DNA of 56,205 bases. It comes from Thioalkalivibrio versutus (GTDB lineage: Bacteria > Pseudomonadota > Gammaproteobacteria > Ectothiorhodospirales > Ectothiorhodospiraceae). Every line of letters begins with the position of its first letter. The first letter of the stretch is position 1. The notes under the pieces are model-generated. The model made no database searches, was not told the origin of the DNA, and worked only from the letters and a program-made list of their open reading frames with translations. The stretch covers positions 9,525 to 65,729 of the forward strand of contig NZ_MVAR01000027.1 in NCBI RefSeq assembly GCF_001999325.1, in the 5' to 3' direction. The translations under genes and the position numbers were made by a program. Below, piece by piece: positions 47,986 through 56,205 of the stretch.

Positions 47986-48864
47986 TTAATGCTGGCGCCG
48001 GTATGCCGCGGGGGCCACACCCAGGGCCTGGCGGAAATGGCGGACCAGCTGTTGCGGGGAGTACCCGGTCGCGGCAGCGATCTCGGTGATGCTCAGTGAT
48101 GTTCGGGTCAGCAGGTCGCGGGCGTGCTCCACGCGCAGGCGGGTGAGATAGCGATGCGGTGGCAGGCCGTGCGTATCGCGAAAGGCGCGCGCGAAGTGCC
48201 AGGGCGAGAGTCCGGTCAGGGCCGCCAGATCGCGCAGGGTGATGCGCTGATCCAGATGGCATTGCATGTAGTCAATCACCCGTGCCGACTGGTGCGGTGC
48301 CAGGCCGCCCCGGCGCCTGTCCAGGTCCCGGTCGTGTTCGGCCATGCGGGCCAGGCGCACAACCAGAACGGCGAGCATGCTCTCGACGAACAGTTGCGCG
48401 GCCGGGTCGTCACGGTCCATCTCCTGCCACAGGGCATCCAGGGCCTGGGTGATCAGGGGGTCCCGGTGGTGTCGGGTATGCAGGTGGCCAAAGTCCAGCG
48501 GATCGCCGGGGTCGCGCTCCAGGCAGTCCCGGGCCAGCTCGGGCGGGATGCCGAAAAACCGCATGCGTGCCGGGTCCCGCATATGGCAGCGTCCCGCGAC
48601 CTGCGGGGCGATCACCACGAATTCGCGCGGGCCGGCGCAACCGGAGAACGGACCGGCCCCGATGTCACAGTGGTAGCGAAAGGGGGCGCCCACGGACTGG
48701 CTCAGCATCAGTTCGCGGACTGGCGGGGTGCTCAGGTGGCCGGCCGGGTGCGCGTTCTCGATCATCGGCACCGGGAGATCGGGGCGCGCACGGGCCTCCT
48801 CCAGGAACGGCGCGTCACGTCCCCGGGCGAAGAAGTCGAGCATGCTGGATGAACGTTGCAGCAT
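47986..48864 (-). CDS. AraC-family transcriptional regulator
   Basis: A 292-residue regulator. The C-terminal 100 residues hold the two AraC helix-turn-helix units (ITLRDLAALTGLSPWHFARAF and ITEIAAATGYSPQQLVRHFRQ) ending in GVAPAAYRRQ. The N-terminal 180 residues are a cupin-like ligand or dimerisation domain (REFVVIAPQVAGRCHM). It lies upstream of, and in the same direction as, the methyltransferase operon, separated from it by the repeats described at 47912-47958. The inducer is unknown. Confidence 0.88.
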   Translation of the reverse strand: MLQRSSSMLDFFARGRDAPFLEEARARPDLPVPMIENAHPAGHLSTPPVRELMLSQSVGAPFRYHCDIGAGPFSGCAGPREFVVIAPQVAGRCHMRDPARMRFFGIPPELARDCLERDPGDPLDFGHLHTRHHRDPLITQALDALWQEMDRDDPAAQLFVESMLAVLVVRLARMAEHDRDLDRRRGGLAPHQSARVIDYMQCHLDQRITLRDLAALTGLSPWHFARAFRDTHGLPPHRYLTRLRVEHARDLLTRTSLSITEIAAATGYSPQQLVRHFRQALGVAPAAYRRQH

Positions 48865-49019
48865 TCCGTGTACCCCGCAACTTTAGTTATAGGCCATTTG
48901 GGAACCGCTTGCGGTGCAGGCGTCGCACGAACCTCGCGGACCGCGTCGGGTCGTATGTGACCGTGGCGCTGCATTCGGGTATGTTCGCCGGGTTTCGATG
49001 ACCGCAGGGTTACCATCAC

Positions 49020-50606
49020 GTGAGTACGGACGAGCGCAAGCTGCAGGATCTGACGCACCAGCTGGCCGAGGCGCTGGCGGGTGTCGGGTTGCACGGGCAG
49101 ATCGGGCTGGAAAAGGAGACCCTGAGGGTCGGGCCGGAAGGCTCGCCGGCGCTTACGCCGCACCCGGCCGCGCTGGGATCCGCGCTGACGCATCCATACA
49201 TCACCACGGATTACTCCGAGGCGCTGCTGGAACTGGTGACGCCGCCGTTCGAGGATGTACGCGAGACCCTCGGCTTCCTGCACGACCTGCAGGCCTTCGC
49301 CGCCGCCAACGTCGGCGACGAGACCCTGTGGTCGACCTCCATGCCCTGTGTGACGGCTGATGACAATGCGATTCCGGTCGCGCAGTACGGTGCCTCCAAC
49401 GCCGGGCGCATGAAGACCGTCTACCGCATCGGTCTCGGGCATCGCTACGGACGCAAGATGCAGGTGATCGCCGGGGTCCACTTCAATTACTCCCCGCGCC
49501 CGGAATTCTGGCCGGCGCTGGCGGAGGTGCTCGGTGCGCCCGACGGCCGCGCCTTCCGCGACGAGCGCATGATGGGGATGATCCGCAACCTGCTGCGCTT
49601 TGGCTGGCTGGTGCCCTATCTGTTCGGGGCGTCGCCGGCCGTCTGCAACTCCTTTCTCGAAGGCCACGGCGCGGTGCTGGAGGACTTCGACGACGACACC
49701 TCCTATCTGCCGCATGCCACCAGCCTGCGCATGGGCGATATCGGCTATACCAACCGCAAGGAGGCGGACACCGGCATCAAGGCGGACTACAACTCGCTGG
49801 CCGGCTATGTCGACTCCCTGCGCTGTGCGATCAATACCCCCAGCCCCGAGTGGGAGAACATCGGGGTGAAGGTTGATGGCGAGTATCGCCAGCTGAATGC
49901 CAACATCCTGCAGATCGAGAACGAGTACTACTCCACCGTGCGGCCCAAGCAGCCGCTGGAGCGTTTCGAGAAGCCGACCGACGCCCTGGAGGCGCGTGGC
50001 ATCGAATACGTCGAACTGCGCTCGGTGGACATCAACGCCCAGCACCCGCTGGGGGTGGACGAGACCCAGCTGCGTTTTCTCGAGGTGTTCGCACTGGCCT
50101 GTCTGCTGCAGCCGAGCCCGCTGCTGGCCGACGGCGAGCTGGACGCGATCGACCGCAACCTGCTGGACGTCGCGCATTACGGGCGTCGCCCGGGCCTCGA
50201 GCTGCGCCGGGGGGGCGAGAGCGTTGCGCTCCAGGCCTGGGCGCGCGAGCTGCTGGCGCTGATGCGACCGGTGGCGGCCGTTCTGGATCAGGAATTGCCG
50301 GGTGACCCCTACCGCCGGGCGCTCAGTGAGCAGTGGGGCAAGGTCGAGCAGGCGGATCTGACCCCGTCCGCGCGCATGCTGGAAGACATGATGGCGCGCG
50401 AGGAGGGGTTCTACTCCTACGCGCGCCGCCTGTCGGCCCAGCACCGCGAGGCCTTTCGCTTCAACGGGCCGTTGCCGCGCGCCGAGACGCTGGAGGCCCT
50501 GGCCCGCGAGAGCCTGGCCGATCAGGCGGCCATCGAGCAGGCGGACGAGCTGGACTTCGATACCTTCCTGACGCGCTATTTCGACGGCACCCTGCGGGCC
50601 TCCTGA
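49020..50606 (+). CDS. gshA: Glutamate-cysteine ligase (class I)
   Basis: A 528-residue cytoplasmic enzyme for the first step of glutathione synthesis. Family marks: GLEKETLRV near residue 30, the TDYSEALLELVTP metal/substrate segment, GVHFNYS near residue 158 and the LQIENEYYSTVRPK stretch. Length matches the gammaproteobacterial class. The start is a GTG. The 155 bases upstream, shared with the divergent AraC gene, have no clear sigma70 promoter. The gene for hydroquinone reductase follows 149 bases later. Confidence 0.96.
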   Translation: MSTDERKLQDLTHQLAEALAGVGLHGQIGLEKETLRVGPEGSPALTPHPAALGSALTHPYITTDYSEALLELVTPPFEDVRETLGFLHDLQAFAAANVGDETLWSTSMPCVTADDNAIPVAQYGASNAGRMKTVYRIGLGHRYGRKMQVIAGVHFNYSPRPEFWPALAEVLGAPDGRAFRDERMMGMIRNLLRFGWLVPYLFGASPAVCNSFLEGHGAVLEDFDDDTSYLPHATSLRMGDIGYTNRKEADTGIKADYNSLAGYVDSLRCAINTPSPEWENIGVKVDGEYRQLNANILQIENEYYSTVRPKQPLERFEKPTDALEARGIEYVELRSVDINAQHPLGVDETQLRFLEVFALACLLQPSPLLADGELDAIDRNLLDVAHYGRRPGLELRRGGESVALQAWARELLALMRPVAAVLDQELPGDPYRRALSEQWGKVEQADLTPSARMLEDMMAREEGFYSYARRLSAQHREAFRFNGPLPRAETLEALARESLADQAAIEQADELDFDTFLTRYFDGTLRAS

Positions 50607-50631
50607 ACCGGATTCGTTCGATTTTGTAGAA

Positions 50632-50672
50632 CGGTCGACCGCATTTAACGCGATTTATCTTCGATAAAATCG
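50632..50672. promoter_or_regulatory. Palindromic AT-rich element between gshA and hydroquinone reductase
   Basis: A 10-bp palindrome CGGTCGACCG (50632-50641) and a near-palindrome CGATTTATC-TTC-GATAAAATCG (50651-50672, one unpaired base). The local AT content is far above the surroundings and TAAAAT at 50665-50670 could be a -10 of the downstream gene, with TTTAAC 15 bases upstream of it. Confidence 0.4.
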
Positions 50673-50755
50673 ATGGGATGATCGGGCTATCACATACATT
50701 CAGCCATTGAGGCGTGCGCGCATTCGGTGCCGGGCACAGACGGCAGGAGCATGGC

Positions 50756-51772
50756 ATGAGTCTTTTGATCAACGGTGAATTGCGCGAGGGCTGGCTGGAA
50801 GAAGAGTCGGACGAGAGCGGCGAGTTCGTGCGCCAGGACCAGCAGTACCGTAACTACGTCACCAGGGATGGTTCGCCGGGCCCGATGGGTGACGGCGGCT
50901 ATCCGGCCGAGTCAGGGCGCTATCACCTGTATGTCTCCTACGCCTGCCCCTGGGCACACCGCACGCTGATCCTGCGCAAACTGAAGGGTCTGGAGCCGCA
51001 TATCGGGGTTTCGGTGGTGCACCACTACATGGGTGACGCCGGCTGGTCGTTTGATGACTGCGACGGTTGCACCGGGGACCGGGTGCACGGCTCGCGCTAC
51101 ATGCACGAGCTCTACACCCGTACCGATCCGAATTACACCGGCATCATCACCGTGCCGGCGCTGTTCGACACCCAGGCCGACCGCATCGTGAACAACGAGT
51201 CGCTGGACATGGTGCGCATGTTCAACAGCGCGTTCGACGGCATTACCGGCAACACCCTGGATTTCTATCCGGAAGATCTGCGCGAGGAGATCCATGCGGT
51301 CAACGAGCGGGTCTACGAGAACGTGAACAACGGGGTGTATCGCAGCGGCTTCGCGACCAGCCAGAAGGCCTACGAGGCGGCCTTCGACCGTCTGTTCGAG
51401 ACCCTGGACTGGCTGGAGGAGCGCCTGGCACGCCAGCCGTTCCTGGTCGGCGAGCGACTGACCGAGGCCGACTGGCGGCTGTTCACCACGCTGCTGCGCT
51501 TCGATCCGGTGTACTACAGCCATTTCAAGTGCAATCGCCAGCGGCTGCTGGACTTCCCGAACCTCTCCGCCTATCTGCGCATGCTGTACCAGCGCCCGGG
51601 GGTGGCCGAGACGGTGCGCATGGATCACATCAAGGCGCATTACTACGGTAGTCACCCGATGCTGAATCCCAGCGGCATCGTGCCGAAGGGTCCAATGATT
51701 GACTACACCCGGCCGCATGGCCGACCCCTGGGCGACCTGCCGGCCGCGTTGCGGAACGTCGACGAAACGTGA
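50756..51772 (+). CDS. Glutathionyl-hydroquinone reductase (xi-class GST)
   Basis: A 338-residue enzyme of the YqjG/EcmB group that removes glutathione from glutathionyl-hydroquinones. The catalytic Cys64 lies in YACPWAHR, and the xi-class text DPNYTGIITVPALFD and YHLYVSY is present; the C-terminal helical domain ends at HYYGSHPMLNP. CAGGAG lies before the ATG at 50756. It works with glutathione, whose first synthesis gene is directly upstream, and with quinone detoxification generally. Confidence 0.93.
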   Translation: MSLLINGELREGWLEEESDESGEFVRQDQQYRNYVTRDGSPGPMGDGGYPAESGRYHLYVSYACPWAHRTLILRKLKGLEPHIGVSVVHHYMGDAGWSFDDCDGCTGDRVHGSRYMHELYTRTDPNYTGIITVPALFDTQADRIVNNESLDMVRMFNSAFDGITGNTLDFYPEDLREEIHAVNERVYENVNNGVYRSGFATSQKAYEAAFDRLFETLDWLEERLARQPFLVGERLTEADWRLFTTLLRFDPVYYSHFKCNRQRLLDFPNLSAYLRMLYQRPGVAETVRMDHIKAHYYGSHPMLNPSGIVPKGPMIDYTRPHGRPLGDLPAALRNVDET

Positions 51773-51848
51773 CGGTCGTTACACTGTTGGGACGTTCAAC
51801 CGTGGCCCGGCTAGATGCCGGGCCGCATTCGTGTCGGGGGAAAGGCAA

Positions 51849-52961
51849 GTGAAGGCGATAGGCGGGTTCCTGGGGCTGGTCCTGGTTGTGGCGATCGTGG
51901 CCGCGGCCTGGTTTGCGTTCGGCCCCGAGGATGGCGCCCGTGACGAGGGAGGCGATGCCCCCGCCGCGTCCCAACGCGACGAGCGCACGCCGGTGCGGGT
52001 CAGCGAGGTGGCTCCGCGCACCTTCGAGACCATGGTCGAATCCCTGGGCACGGTGGAGGCCAACGAGTCGGTCGTGGTGACCGCGAGCGTGACCGAGCGT
52101 GTGGTCGAAATCCTGTTCGATGATGGCGATGCGGTCGAGGCCGGAGACGTGCTGGTGCGCCTGGACGCCGACGAAGAACGCGCCGCCCTGCGCGAGATCC
52201 GCGTGCAGGTGGACGAGGCCCGGCGCGAACTGGACCGCGTGCGCGACCGGGTGGCCGACGGCGTGGTCACGCAGCAGCAGGTGGATCAGCAGCGATCGCG
52301 GCTGAACGAGGCCGAGGCCCGTCTGGCCGCCGCGGAGGCGCGGGTTGCGAACCGGGTGATCCGGGCCCCGTTCAGCGGCCGTTTGGGCTTGCGCCAGGTC
52401 AGCCCCGGCTCCCTGGTGAGTCCGGGTACCGCGATCGTGGAGCTGGATGATGTATCGGTGGTGAAAGTCGATTTCGCCGTGCCCGAGCGCCATGCCGCCG
52501 CCATCGGTCTGGGTATGGAAGTAGTGGGCCGCAGCGCGAGCGGAGAGTTCGCGGGGCAGGTGGCGGCGGTCAGCAATCGTCTGGACGTGGCTACCCGGAC
52601 CTTGACCGTGCGCGCCCTGGTCGAGAATCCCGATCTATTGCTGCGCCCCGGGATGCTGGTGAACATCCGTCTTCCGCTGGACCCGGTCGAACGCCCGGGG
52701 GTGCCGGAGGGTGCCATCCAGCAGGTCGCCGATCAGCACTTCGTGTTCCGGCTGCGCGACGACGGCACGGTGGAGCGCGTGCGCATCCGTATTGGCCGCC
52801 GCGACCCGGGCTACGCCGAGGTGCTGGATGGCCTGGAGCCGGGGGATACCGTGGTCTCCGAAGGGGTCTCGCGGGTCCGTGACGGGCGGGAAGTGCGTGT
52901 GCTCCCGCCGCGCGTACCGGATTCCGATAACGGCAACGGCGAGGCCGGGGCCGACACATGA
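51849..52961 (+). CDS. RND efflux periplasmic adaptor (pump 2)
   Basis: A 370-residue membrane-fusion protein anchored by one N-terminal helix (GFLGLVLVVAIVAAAWFAFG) rather than a lipid. Then follow the lipoyl half VTERVVEILFDDGDAVEAGDVL, a short coiled-coil hairpin, the second half VIRAPFSGRLGLRQV, the barrel and a C-terminal domain with PGVPEGAIQQV. The start is a GTG after GGGGGAAAGG. It overlaps the permease gene (ATGA). No outer-membrane channel gene is in the window. Confidence 0.9.
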   Translation: MKAIGGFLGLVLVVAIVAAAWFAFGPEDGARDEGGDAPAASQRDERTPVRVSEVAPRTFETMVESLGTVEANESVVVTASVTERVVEILFDDGDAVEAGDVLVRLDADEERAALREIRVQVDEARRELDRVRDRVADGVVTQQQVDQQRSRLNEAEARLAAAEARVANRVIRAPFSGRLGLRQVSPGSLVSPGTAIVELDDVSVVKVDFAVPERHAAAIGLGMEVVGRSASGEFAGQVAAVSNRLDVATRTLTVRALVENPDLLLRPGMLVNIRLPLDPVERPGVPEGAIQQVADQHFVFRLRDDGTVERVRIRIGRRDPGYAEVLDGLEPGDTVVSEGVSRVRDGREVRVLPPRVPDSDNGNGEAGADT

Positions 52962-55900
52962 TCATTTCGGACGTCGCCAATCGCCGGCCGGTGCTGGCGA
53001 TTGTCTTCAACCTGCTGCTGATCACCTTTGGCCTGATCGCCTACGACAGCCTGCCGCTGCGCGAGTATCCGGATGTCGATCCGCCGGTGGTGACGGTGGA
53101 CACCATCTATCCGGGCGCTAGTGGCGAGATCATCGAGCGCGAGGTGACCCAGCGGATCGAGGACCGCATCGCGGGGATCGAGGGGATCCGTTTCATGCAG
53201 TCCTCCAGCGAGGACGGGCGCTCGCGCATCACCATCGAGTTCAATCTGAGTCGCGACATCGACGCCGCCGCGAATGACGTGCGCGAGGCGGTCAGCCGGG
53301 TACTGGGCGATCTGCCCGACGAAGTCGACCCGCCCGAAGTGACCAAGGCGGATGCCGATTCCAACCCGATCCTGTGGCTGAACCTTGCCAGCACCACGAT
53401 GGATGCGCTGGAGCTTGCGGACTACGCCGAGCGCAACCTGATCGACCGCCTCTCGGTAGTGGATGGCGTGGGGCTGGTGCGCCGGGGCGGCGCCCGCAGT
53501 TACGCGATGCGCATCTGGGTCGACCGCGAGGCCCTCGCCGCGCGCGAGCTGACCGTGACCGACATCGCTGACGCCTTGCAGCAGGAAAACGTGGAACTGC
53601 CCGCCGGGCGCCTGGATTCGCTGGAGCGCGAGTTCACCGTACGCGTGGAACGCCAGTACCGCACGCCCGAGGATTTCTCCGGTCTGGTGCTGAAGCGAGG
53701 CGAGGGCGGACAACTGGTGCGCCTGGGCGATGTCGCCGAGGTGAACGTGGGCGCGGATACCGAGCGCAGCGAGTTCCGCGGCAATGGCGAGGACATGATC
53801 GGGCTGGGGATCATCCGCCAGTCCAACGCCAACGTGCTGGAGGTGGCCAATGGGGTGAAGGCCATGGCGGCCAGCCTGCAGGGCTCCCTGCCGGAGGGCA
53901 CCTCGCTGGTGACCACCTACGACGAATCGGTATTCATCGAGGGCGCGATCCGCGAGGTCTACATCACCCTGGCGGTGGCGACCGCCGCCGTGGTGTTCGT
54001 GATTTACCTGTTCCTGGGCAGCTGGCGCGCGACCCTGATCCCGGCGGTGACCGTCCCGGTGGCGATCACCGCGGCCTTCATTGGCATCAGCCTGTTCGGA
54101 TTCTCGGTCAACCTGCTCACCCTGCTGGCGTTGGTGCTGGCGGTCGGCCTGGTCGTGGATGACGCGATTGTGATGCTGGAGAACATCCACCGGCGTATCG
54201 AGCGCGGCGAGCCGGGACTGTTGGCGGCCTATCGCGGCGCCGGGCAGGTGGGCTTCGCGATCGTCGCGACGACCTCCGTGTTGATCGCGGTATTCGTGCC
54301 GCTGGCCTTCCTCGACGGCACGGTGGGCCAGCTGTTCACCGAGTTCGCCATCGCCATGGCCATTGCCGTGTTTTTCTCCAGCATCGTGGCACTGACCCTG
54401 GCCCCCGTGCTGGCCGGGCGCCTCATGCACAAGGGCGACGACGAGACCGGCGTGGCGCGTTATATCGGCCGCGGCTTTGCCGCGCTGGAGGCTGGCTACG
54501 GTCGGATACTGGCGAAGGGGCTCAAGGGCTCCTGGCTGGTCTTGCCGCTCCTCGCCGCCGTGTTGGCGGGCGGCTGGTACCTGTTCGCGGAACTGCCCGA
54601 AGAATTTGCCCCGCAGGAGGACCGCGGATCTTTCTTCGTGCTGGTGGATGGCCCCGAGGGTGCCAACTTCGAGTATATGAGCCGGCAGATGGCCGAGGTC
54701 GAGGCACGCATCCAGCCGTTGATCGAGGATGGCCCGATTCGCCGTGCACTGGTGCGCACGCCGCGCGGTTTTGGTGGTTCGGAGCTGATGAACAACGGCT
54801 TCGTGATCGCGATCCTGGAGCACTGGGATGACCGTGATGTCTCGGGTCAGGAGGTCATCAACCAGATCCGCGGCATCATCGACGAGATGCCGGGAGTCGA
54901 GGCGCGGGTGATCATGCGTCAGGGGCTCTCGAGTGGCCGTATCGGCCCGCCGGTGCAGTTTGTCATCTCCGGGCCGGACTACGATCAGCTCGAGGAATGG
55001 GGCGAGATCATGCGCGAGGCCGCCGAGGGCATCGACGGCCTGACCCGTGTGGACCTGGACTACGAACCCACCCAGCCGCAGCTCAACGTGCGTCTGGACC
55101 GCGACCGTGCGGGGGATCTGGGCGTGTCCATGCGCGATGTTGGGCGCACGCTGGATATCGTGCTGGGCGGCCGCGACGTGACCACCTTTGTCGACCGTGG
55201 CGAGGAATACGACGTCATCATCGAGGGTCTGGCCGACCAGCGCCGCACGCCCGGGGATATCGACAACCTCTACGTGCGCTCCAGCTCTGGCTCGATGGTG
55301 CCGTTGTCCAGCCTGGTGACCTACGAGGAGCAGGCCGGCCCATCGTCGCTGGAGCGCTACAACCGTTCGCGCGCGGTGACCCTGACCGCCGGGCTGCGTG
55401 ACGGCATGACCCTGGGCGAGGCCCTGGACGCCCTGGACGCGAAGGCGGCCGAGCTGCTGCCGGCCGAGGCGGGGATCGACTACAAGGGCGAGTCGCTCGA
55501 TTTGCGCAGTGGCTCCGAGGCCATCCTGTTCGTGTTCGCGCTGGCCCTGCTGGTGGTGTTCCTGGTCCTGGCGGCGCAGTTCGAGAGCTTCGTGCACCCG
55601 TTGGTGATTATGCTGACGGTGCCGCTGGCGGTGGTCGGGGCGCTGATCGGGCTGACGGTCACCGGTCAGACACTGAACATCTACAGCCAGATCGGCATGG
55701 TCATGCTGATCGGGCTGGCAGCGAAGAACGGCATCCTGATCGTGGAGTTTGCTAACCAGCTGCGCGATCGTGGGCGCGATTTCGATACCGCGATCCTCGA
55801 GGCCTCGCGCATGCGTCTGCGGCCGGTCCTGATGACCGCGCTGACCACTGTGGCCGGTTCGATCCCGCTGATCCTGGCTTCCGGTCCGGGCGAGGAGACG

Positions 55901-56098
55901 CGCTTCGTGATCGGGGTAGCGGTGTTCTCCGGCGTGCTGTTCGCCACGCTGTTCACGCTGTTCGTGATCCCGGCGGCCTATCGCCTGGTCGCCCGCGGAA
56001 CGACCTCGCCGCTGGCGACCACCCGCCGCCTGCACGACCTCGACGCCGAGGTCGAGGACGTCGATGGCGAGCGTAGGGGCGTCCGCGCCTCGCCCTGA
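52958..56098 (+). CDS. RND multidrug-type permease (pump 2)
   Basis: A 1046-residue HAE1-type RND transporter of full length. The proton-relay residues are intact: Asp401-Asp402 in TM4 (LVVDDAIVMLEN) and Lys923 in TM10 (LAAKNGILIVEF). This contrasts with pump 1 in the same window. Closest by pattern to the MexF/VmeD/AcrD-like group with short N-terminus (ISDVANRRPVLAIV). Translationally coupled to its adaptor. The 107 bases after its stop, to the window edge, show no terminator or gene. Confidence 0.93.
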   Translation: MIISDVANRRPVLAIVFNLLLITFGLIAYDSLPLREYPDVDPPVVTVDTIYPGASGEIIEREVTQRIEDRIAGIEGIRFMQSSSEDGRSRITIEFNLSRDIDAAANDVREAVSRVLGDLPDEVDPPEVTKADADSNPILWLNLASTTMDALELADYAERNLIDRLSVVDGVGLVRRGGARSYAMRIWVDREALAARELTVTDIADALQQENVELPAGRLDSLEREFTVRVERQYRTPEDFSGLVLKRGEGGQLVRLGDVAEVNVGADTERSEFRGNGEDMIGLGIIRQSNANVLEVANGVKAMAASLQGSLPEGTSLVTTYDESVFIEGAIREVYITLAVATAAVVFVIYLFLGSWRATLIPAVTVPVAITAAFIGISLFGFSVNLLTLLALVLAVGLVVDDAIVMLENIHRRIERGEPGLLAAYRGAGQVGFAIVATTSVLIAVFVPLAFLDGTVGQLFTEFAIAMAIAVFFSSIVALTLAPVLAGRLMHKGDDETGVARYIGRGFAALEAGYGRILAKGLKGSWLVLPLLAAVLAGGWYLFAELPEEFAPQEDRGSFFVLVDGPEGANFEYMSRQMAEVEARIQPLIEDGPIRRALVRTPRGFGGSELMNNGFVIAILEHWDDRDVSGQEVINQIRGIIDEMPGVEARVIMRQGLSSGRIGPPVQFVISGPDYDQLEEWGEIMREAAEGIDGLTRVDLDYEPTQPQLNVRLDRDRAGDLGVSMRDVGRTLDIVLGGRDVTTFVDRGEEYDVIIEGLADQRRTPGDIDNLYVRSSSGSMVPLSSLVTYEEQAGPSSLERYNRSRAVTLTAGLRDGMTLGEALDALDAKAAELLPAEAGIDYKGESLDLRSGSEAILFVFALALLVVFLVLAAQFESFVHPLVIMLTVPLAVVGALIGLTVTGQTLNIYSQIGMVMLIGLAAKNGILIVEFANQLRDRGRDFDTAILEASRMRLRPVLMTALTTVAGSIPLILASGPGEETRFVIGVAVFSGVLFATLFTLFVIPAAYRLVARGTTSPLATTRRLHDLDAEVEDVDGERRGVRASP

Positions 56099-56205
56099 TC
56101 GCTCAGGATTTCGGTAGGCGGCTGCGGACTGCTGCCGTCGAGGATTGTGGCTAGGCCTGGTTCGTCATCTGGTGTTTACGGTGGTTTCGTCTGGCCGCCT
56201 GCCAG

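Noticed and set aside
52811-56035. 1074-codon open frame antisense to the second RND permease
   Set aside because: Shadow of the permease gene; composition (His, Gln, Arg runs) is not protein-like and the sense strand is fully explained.

Overview
The window is a gene-dense, high-GC chromosomal segment with about 50 protein genes, no rRNA or tRNA, no insertion sequence and no CRISPR array. Gene content points to a gammaproteobacterium: a yrfG-nudE-cysQ cluster, an OxyR with Cys199/Cys208 numbering identical to the E. coli protein, YheS, class I GshA, Slp lipoproteins and DUF3301. The proteins are acidic. A two-gene operon makes glycine betaine from glycine, which is typical of halophilic Ectothiorhodospiraceae such as Halorhodospira and Thioalkalivibrio. 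Species assignment is inference.

Layout. 1-3890: end of a QueC-like gene, a Rof-like small protein, yrfG, a secreted unknown, nudE and cysQ. 3906-9304 (minus strand): purH-purD-glgP. 9305-9796: the longest non-coding stretch, rich in inverted repeats, upstream of the betaine operon (9797-11460). 11490-16171: divergent bpt and metH, metH closed by a strong terminator. 16327-24355: a bacterial PH-domain pair, a GNAT-nitrilase fusion, a membrane-anchored receiver/coiled-coil protein, a secreted dienelactone hydrolase, an HDOD protein, two Slp lipoproteins and a quinone oxidoreductase. 24393-29040 (minus): TraB-family protein, then a translationally coupled inositol monophosphatase, class III cyclase and lipoprotein. 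29137-33577: DUF3301-OxyR, a diguanylate cyclase and yheS. 33664-35334: an isolated small gene with its own promoter and terminator, then a FliL-like/MtfA pair. 35532-39809: a first RND efflux pair. 39851-44638: small envelope proteins and a membrane alpha/beta hydrolase. 44765-48864 (minus): a probable AraC-regulated operon containing a methyltransferase, a decayed truncated haemoglobin, DUF302, a secreted unknown and a TlpA thioredoxin. 49020-51772: gshA and glutathionyl-hydroquinone reductase. 51849-56098: a second RND pair. The last 107 bases show nothing I can call.

How the genes fit together. Betaine synthesis uses three SAM per glycine. MetH next door rebuilds methionine, and the flanking purH and purD use one-carbon units and glycine, so the middle of the window is a one-carbon and osmolyte neighbourhood. 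A second theme is redox and envelope stress: OxyR, GshA, hydroquinone reductase, TlpA and two RND pumps. A third is second-messenger and signal proteins: cyclase, diguanylate cyclase, HDOD and REC.

Most worth a second look: the structured, possibly switching leader before the betaine operon; three CTTGCGG direct repeats between the AraC gene and its neighbour; the haemoglobin pseudogene; the REC/coiled-coil/tail-anchor protein; and an RND permease lacking the usual proton-relay residues.
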